A program made the position numbers and the translations under genes. The notes beneath the pieces were generated by a model. It was given only the letters and a program-made list of their open reading frames with translations, searched no databases and was not told where the DNA came from. From the NCBI GenBank assembly GCA_009774215.1, contig VSNH01000121.1:1-10631 (forward strand): 10,631 nucleotides of DNA, read 5' to 3'. Positions 7,038-10,631 of the stretch are shown here, in pieces (position 1 is the first letter of the stretch; the number at the start of each line of letters is the position of its first letter). The stretch comes from Lachnospiraceae bacterium (GTDB lineage Bacteria > Bacillota > Clostridia > Lachnospirales > Lachnospiraceae).

Positions 7038-7078
7038 AAATGTGATACTTTATGTAAAAGCGTTGGAGGGGCGCTCCT

Positions 7079-7489
7079 ATGTCAACAAAAACAGATACGG
7101 AAGTGATCATTGCCGGTAAAGTTTTCACTCTGAGCGGTTACGAGAGTGAGGAATACTTGCAGAAGGTGGCGTCCTACATAAACAATAAAATAGCCGAGTA
7201 CAACAAGATTGACAGTTTCAGACGGCAGCCGATGGATACCCAGAATGTGCTGCTGCAGCTCAATATAGCGGACGACTATTTTAAGGCGAAGAAGCAGATC
7301 AGTATTCTGGAAGAAGATTTGAAAAGTAAGAATGATGAGGTGTATGCGCTGAAGCATGATTTGATTGCGGCGCAGATGAAGCTGGAAAGTACCGAGAAGA
7401 GTGTCAAGAGTCTGCAGAAAGAAGCGAACGAGAATGCGAAGCAGATCGTCCGCATGGAGACGGAGCTCAAGGAACGCAAAGGGAAATAA
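7079..7489 (+). CDS. zapA: Cell division protein ZapA
   Basis: Small cytoplasmic protein (136 aa) that binds and bundles FtsZ filaments at the division ring. The N-terminal globular part (about residues 6-65) shows the typical pattern: a strand with VIIAGKVFTLSG, then SEEYLQKVASYINNKI, then a helix with TQNVLLQLNIADDYF. About residues 66-134 form a long charged heptad-rich coiled coil. This makes it longer than many ZapA proteins (85-110 aa), in line with the Firmicute type. ATG 7079 follows GGAGGG (7065-7070) by 8 nt. It has its own promoter at the end of ruvB. A structured 152-bp leader separates it from the U32 gene, which may be partly co-transcribed. Confidence 0.9.
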   Translation: MSTKTDTEVIIAGKVFTLSGYESEEYLQKVASYINNKIAEYNKIDSFRRQPMDTQNVLLQLNIADDYFKAKKQISILEEDLKSKNDEVYALKHDLIAAQMKLESTEKSVKSLQKEANENAKQIVRMETELKERKGK

Positions 7490-7502
7490 CAGAATAACAA
7501 TT

Positions 7503-7531
7503 GAGTAGGGAAGCGCTATCTTTCCCTACTC
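7503..7531 (+). terminator. Strong hairpin after zapA
   Basis: GAGTAGGGAA (7503-7512) pairs perfectly with TTCCCTACTC (7522-7531) around a 9-nt loop, 13 nt after the zapA stop. No T-run follows, so it is either a non-canonical terminator, a 3' stabilising stem, or the first stem of the leader of the next gene. Confidence 0.45.
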
Positions 7532-7535
7532 GCCG

Positions 7536-7583
7536 CGCGGCCCGCATGCTGTGAAACAGCAAACTTCCATATGCGGGCCTGCG
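7536..7583 (+). other. Long branched hairpin in the zapA-U32 gap
   Basis: GGCCCGCAT (7539-7547) pairs with ATGCGGGCC (7571-7579), extended by CGC (7536-7538) with GCG (7581-7583) across a one-base bulge. Inside it, GCTGT (7548-7552) pairs with ACAGC (7556-7560) around GAA, leaving ten unpaired bases on the 3' side. It matches no regulatory RNA class that I recognise. It could be the sensing part of the leader or simply a transcript-end structure. Confidence 0.5.
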
Positions 7584-7593
7584 CATAAAAAGT

Positions 7594-7638
7594 AAGGAGC
7601 AGATCCGAGGGTCTGCTCCTTTTGTAAGAGGAGCAGAC
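7594..7638 (+). promoter_or_regulatory. Three-arm alternative hairpin before the U32 gene
   Basis: Three complementary arms are present. Arm A AAGGAGCAGA (7594-7603) pairs perfectly over 10 bp with TCTGCTCCTT (7612-7621) in arm B, followed by a short T-run to 7623: a weak intrinsic-terminator shape. Arm B, as GTCTGCTCCT (7611-7620), also pairs perfectly over 10 bp with arm C AGGAGCAGAC (7629-7638). Arm C contains the ribosome-binding site for ATG 7642. The two folds exclude each other: A-B exposes the binding site, B-C covers it. This resembles an attenuator or translational switch; no ligand or protein is implied by the sequence. Confidence 0.6.
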
Positions 7639-7641
7639 AGT

Positions 7642-10161
7642 ATGGGTGAGCGGGTTGAGCTGCTTGCCCCGGCGGGAAGTTATGAGGGCTTTCTGGGTGC
7701 GGTAAATGCCGGGGCGGATGCGGTATATCTGGGCGGACAACAGTTTGGCGCCAGAGCATATGCGGACAATTTCACGGCGGAGGAAATTGTCCGTGCGCTC
7801 CGTGTTGCCCATTTTTATGGAAAGAAAATTTATCTGACAGTAAATACGCTTCTGAAAGAGCGGGAGATGGCGTCCCTTGACGAGTATCTGACACCTTTTT
7901 ATGAGGCTGGGCTTGACGGTGTCATCGTGCAGGATTTTGGGGTTTTCTGCCATATCAGAGAGCATTTTCCGGGACTGCCCCTGCATGTGAGCACCCAGAT
8001 GACGGTGACAGGCGTGGGCGGGGCCGCACTTTTGAAGGAACAGGGAGCGGCTCGTATTGTGCCTGCCAGAGAGCTTTCTCTGGAGGAAGTGAAGAAAATC
8101 CGAAGGGAGACGGGCGTGGAGGTGGAATGCTTTATCCACGGCGCCATGTGCTATTCCTACTCGGGACAGTGCCTGTTCAGCAGTATTCTTGGGGGAAGGA
8201 GCGGCAACCGGGGCCGCTGCGCCCAGCCGTGCCGTCTGCCCTATGAGATTTATGATGGAAAAAGGCGGCTTTCCGGGAGCGGTTATCCTTTAAGCCTGAA
8301 AGATATGTGCACCTTGGAGTATCTGCCGGCGCTTCTGGAGGCGGGAATCGACTCCTTTAAGATTGAGGGGCGGATGAAGCGGCCGGAGTATGCGGCGGGC
8401 GTCACGGCGGTGTACCGCAAATATATGGATTTGTACAACCGGAAAGGGGTGGCGGGTTATCGGGTGGAACCGGAGGATATGGACAGGCTTAGACGGCTCT
8501 ATATCCGCAGCGAGATTCAGACGGGCTACTACGAGCGGCATAACGGAAGAGAGATGGTTACGATAGAAAAGCCCGGCTACGAAGGCTGTGACGAGTCGCT
8601 GCTCTCGGAAATACGGGAGACATATATCAGGGAGCCTGAGAAACTGCCGGTGCGGATGCGTGCGGTGGTGAAAGGGGGCGAGCCGCTGCGGCTGTGCATG
8701 GAAGCAGACGGAAGATTATCGCAGCAGCAAAGCGGTAATGCGGGAGCGGCGTGTTTTGAGGCGGCCGAGCTTTCGGAGCGGCAGGACTGTGATACAGCGG
8801 CGGGAAGAAGACGTGCGGAGACGGCGAGCGCCATGGCGGAAGTCACAGGGGAGATCGTACAGCCCGCGAAAAATGCGCCTCTGTCCGCGGAGGAGGTCAG
8901 AAGGCGGCTCTGCAAGACGGGGGAAAGCCTTCTGACGGTGACTGACTGTGAGGTTTGCATGGAGGGTGCCTGCTTTGTACCTGTCAGAGCCTTGAATGAG
9001 CTGCGGCGGAATGGGGTGGAAGCTTTTGAGGCGGCTGTGGCCGATAGACGGGGGAGCGGCGGCAGGCGGCCGACAACGGCCGGTGTGGAGTTTTCCGTAC
9101 ATCAGCCGTTGTCGGAACATGAGAAAGTGCCTGAAATTGAGAAAAACAATAACCGACCGAGTCAGTCAATAAATAACGCGGCACATACCAAGTCTGTCAT
9201 AAAAAACGAAAGGATAGAGTTGCAGACGGCAGAAACAACGGTAGAAAAGTCTGTGATAGAGAAGAACGCGAAAGGGAAAACTGCGACGGAAAACCCCGCA
9301 GTCGATGTGACAGTCAGCACCCGGGAACAGCTGCGGGCAGTTCTCACATGGGGCGGCTGCAGACGGATTTATATAGACAGTGATCTTTTTTCCGCGTCCT
9401 ATGGGGACATTATGGCAATGGCGGAGAAGGCCGCGCAGCGGCCGGACGTTGGGGACATGCCCCGCTTCTATCTGGCGCTTCCCTATATTTTGCGGGAGCG
9501 GGATGAGGCATATCTGCGGCGGCTGACGGAGCTGCTGGAACAGAAGGGGGCTTTTGTGCACGGATTCCTCATCCGTAATCTGGAGGGGCTGGCATGTGCG
9601 CGGAAGGTTCGTAAGGTGCGGGAGCCGTCGGGTGAACCGACCGGCGGCAGGACGGCATATGAACTCGTGCCGGATGCGGGACTTTACTGCTTTAACGCGG
9701 ATGCGCTGCATTTTTTTCGGGATTTTTCTGAGGAGATCACGCTTCCCTATGAGTTGAATGCGGGGGAGGCGGCTCATCTGGCCCGGGCAGCCGGGGAGCG
9801 GGGAATGCGTACAAGCCTGGTTGTCTACAGCCGGATTCCCATGATGCTTACAGCCAATTGTCTAAAAATGACGGCGGGAAACTGCAGTAAGGGAGAGGGC
9901 GTGAAACGGCAGCTTCTGCTGAAAGACCGCCGTGGCGAAACATTTCCTGTAGAGATAAACTGCGAACACTGCTATAATGTCATATATAACTGCGTTCCCT
10001 ATTCCCTGCAAGGCGCGAAAAAGGAGCGGGAGCGAATCGGTGCGGATGCGCTGCGCTATGATTTTACTGCGGAGGACGGAGTGCAGTGTGCAAAGATTTT
10101 AGAGGGGGCTTATCCCTTTGCAGATTATACGACAGGGCATTGTAAACGAGGTATAGAGTGA
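7642..10161 (+). CDS. U32 family protein with DUF3656 (RlhA-like)
   Basis: Large U32 family protein (839 aa). U32 members were called collagenase-like peptidases, but RlhA (23S rRNA cytidine hydroxylation) and TrhP (tRNA uridine hydroxylation) are iron-sulfur RNA-modifying enzymes, and the DUF3656 domain favours an RlhA-like role. The N-terminal barrel starts at VELLAPAGSYEGF; the family signature ECFIHGAMC begins at residue 162. C170, C177, C193 and C223 are the likely cluster ligands by analogy with UbiU. DUF3656 spans about 334-466, with a polar insert near 360-403. A charged, AT-richer linker (about 469-556) leads to a C-terminal domain with a second cysteine group (C740, C748, C774, C777, C784) and the typical YTTGHCKRGIE ending. 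ATG 7642 follows GAGGAG by 8 nt, within a switch-like leader. The stop codon lies inside the palindromic element. Family certain; substrate inferred. Confidence 0.9.
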   Translation: MGERVELLAPAGSYEGFLGAVNAGADAVYLGGQQFGARAYADNFTAEEIVRALRVAHFYGKKIYLTVNTLLKEREMASLDEYLTPFYEAGLDGVIVQDFGVFCHIREHFPGLPLHVSTQMTVTGVGGAALLKEQGAARIVPARELSLEEVKKIRRETGVEVECFIHGAMCYSYSGQCLFSSILGGRSGNRGRCAQPCRLPYEIYDGKRRLSGSGYPLSLKDMCTLEYLPALLEAGIDSFKIEGRMKRPEYAAGVTAVYRKYMDLYNRKGVAGYRVEPEDMDRLRRLYIRSEIQTGYYERHNGREMVTIEKPGYEGCDESLLSEIRETYIREPEKLPVRMRAVVKGGEPLRLCMEADGRLSQQQSGNAGAACFEAAELSERQDCDTAAGRRRAETASAMAEVTGEIVQPAKNAPLSAEEVRRRLCKTGESLLTVTDCEVCMEGACFVPVRALNELRRNGVEAFEAAVADRRGSGGRRPTTAGVEFSVHQPLSEHEKVPEIEKNNNRPSQSINNAAHTKSVIKNERIELQTAETTVEKSVIEKNAKGKTATENPAVDVTVSTREQLRAVLTWGGCRRIYIDSDLFSASYGDIMAMAEKAAQRPDVGDMPRFYLALPYILRERDEAYLRRLTELLEQKGAFVHGFLIRNLEGLACARKVRKVREPSGEPTGGRTAYELVPDAGLYCFNADALHFFRDFSEEITLPYELNAGEAAHLARAAGERGMRTSLVVYSRIPMMLTANCLKMTAGNCSKGEGVKRQLLLKDRRGETFPVEINCEHCYNVIYNCVPYSLQGAKKERERIGADALRYDFTAEDGVQCAKILEGAYPFADYTTGHCKRGIE
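9070..9115. repeat. 11-bp inverted repeat at the start of the U32 linker
   Basis: CCGACAACGGC (9070-9080) and GCCGTTGTCGG (9105-9115) are perfect inverted repeats 24 nt apart, inside the coding frame where the conserved DUF3656 part gives way to the low-complexity linker. It could be the trace of a small palindromic insertion kept in frame, or chance. Confidence 0.6.
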
Positions 10162-10221
10162 AAAGTACTTCTAGCCGCTCATGCCAGAGGGCATTTCGCG
10201 GAGAAGTACTAAATTTCACTC
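10154..10221. repeat. Palindromic element, copy 2 (after the U32 gene)
   Basis: Nearly fully paired: GAGTGAAA (10156-10163) with TTTCACTC (10214-10221), AGTACTTCT (10164-10172) with AGAAGTACT (10202-10210), CCGC (10175-10178) with GCGG (10198-10201), and ATGCC (10181-10185) with GGCAT (10190-10194) around AGAG. An AAA bulge lies at 10211-10213. The 20 bp at 10154-10173 equal 5929-5948. The U32 stop codon (10159-10161) is inside the left arm. With no T-run after it, it is better described as a repeated structured element than as a standard terminator. Confidence 0.85.
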
Positions 10222-10223
10222 AA

Positions 10224-10255
10224 GAGAATGCCAAAAATACGGCATTCTCCGTGCG
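10224..10255. repeat. Shared small hairpin repeat, copy 2
   Basis: GAGAATGCC (10224-10232) and GGCATTCTC (10241-10249) form a perfect 9-bp stem with an 8-nt loop, followed by CGTGCG. It is the counterpart of 5841-5871. Here it lies 2 bp after the palindromic element, whereas in the first region it lies about 60 bp before it. Confidence 0.75.
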
Positions 10256-10268
10256 GTACTGACATGGA

Positions 10269-10631
10269 ATGATGGTGGTTATTATGGAGCTGTATATCAC
10301 AGAGCTTTCTAAATATTTTATCACTTTATTTATCGCCTGCTATACGCTGGAGTGCTTTCTCGTGTTTCGGTTTCAGGAGGAGGAACGGTGCAAAGCAGGG
10401 TATTTCCGCCAGAACATCTGGATGTTTCTGGTGCATTTTTCATGCTTTCTTGTGATCTGCTTTGAGACGGGGAAGATCGAGTACCTGCTCTTTTATGTGT
10501 TGCAGCAGATTCTTCTTTTTTCTACGGTCATGCTTTTCCGCATGATCTATCCGAAGGGAAATCTTCTGATTATCAACAATATGTGTATGCTTTTGAGCAT
10601 TGGTTTTGTGATTCTCACAAGGCTCTCCTAG
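10269..10631 (+). CDS. FtsW/RodA/SpoVE-type protein, N-terminal part ending at TAG
   Basis: The 120 residues form four hydrophobic segments (about 14-31, 48-65, 70-92, 100-118) and resemble the N-terminal region of Lachnospiraceae FtsW/RodA/SpoVE proteins, the membrane glycosyltransferases that polymerise lipid II in division or elongation. The motif NNMCMLLSIGFVILTRLS is the part I recognise best. Family members are usually 370-470 aa, yet an in-frame TAG occupies 10629-10631, the last bases of the window. After TRLS a Tyr or Phe is usual, so this may be a nonsense change, a one-base loss turning TAYGA into TAGA, or an edge artefact. ATG codons at 10269, 10272 and 10284 are possible starts. 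The last gives MELYITELSK, closest to relatives, with a weak GGTGG 5 nt upstream. Functional status is unclear. Confidence 0.6.
   Translation: MMVVIMELYITELSKYFITLFIACYTLECFLVFRFQEEERCKAGYFRQNIWMFLVHFSCFLVICFETGKIEYLLFYVLQQILLFSTVMLFRMIYPKGNLLIINNMCMLLSIGFVILTRLS

Noticed and set aside
7065..7077. GGAG...CTCC pairing over the zapA ribosome-binding site
   Set aside because: A four-base-pair stem is too weak to treat as regulation.
7516..8139. Minus-strand open frame over the zapA-U32 gap and the U32 start
   Set aside because: The composition is that of a shadow frame, and it runs through the structured leader and the conserved U32 N-terminus.
1..10631. CRISPR array, tRNA, prophage or transposase genes
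   Set aside because: I found no regularly spaced repeats, no cloverleaf-like sequence and no phage or transposase domain; the only dispersed repeats are the two intergenic element types described.

Overview
The window looks like chromosome from a moderately GC-rich Clostridia member, most likely Lachnospiraceae. I infer this from Shine-Dalgarno sites of the AGGAGG type, the order ruvB - zapA - long U32 protein - FtsW/RodA-type gene, and the sequence style of the last gene, whose N-terminus resembles Lachnospiraceae FtsW/RodA/SpoVE proteins. There are no rRNA or tRNA genes, no CRISPR array and no transposase.

Layout. (1) 3-3276, plus strand: two overlapping half-transporter genes forming a heterodimeric ABC exporter; the first is cut by the left edge. 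One has the degenerate Walker B residue and the other the degenerate signature motif, as expected when one of two ATP sites is catalytically weak. (2) 3366-5746, minus strand, convergent to the exporter: a two-gene unit, a tandem DUF1538 membrane protein followed by a protein made of two PII-like domains. This looks like a membrane transport or channel system with its own small-molecule-sensing regulator, and it is the best candidate here for a poorly described system. (3) 5747-6026: a divergent intergenic region with candidate promoters in both directions and several hairpins, including a palindromic element that recurs at 10154-10221. (4) 6027-10161, plus strand: ruvB (Holliday-junction motor, no ruvA beside it), zapA (division-ring protein, with a strong promoter inside the end of ruvB), a structured 152-bp leader, and an 839-aa U32/DUF3656 protein probably related to RNA hydroxylases such as RlhA. 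(5) 10162-10268: the second palindromic element and a second shared hairpin. (6) 10269-10631: the N-terminal four membrane segments of an FtsW/RodA-type protein, ending at an in-frame TAG that is the last codon of the window.

The most interesting non-coding signals are a three-arm alternative hairpin in front of the U32 gene, in which one arm can pair either upstream (terminator-like) or downstream (covering the ribosome-binding site), and the pair of related palindromic elements flanking the ruvB-zapA-U32 block. All functional statements rest on motif recognition by eye; no database search or folding program was run.
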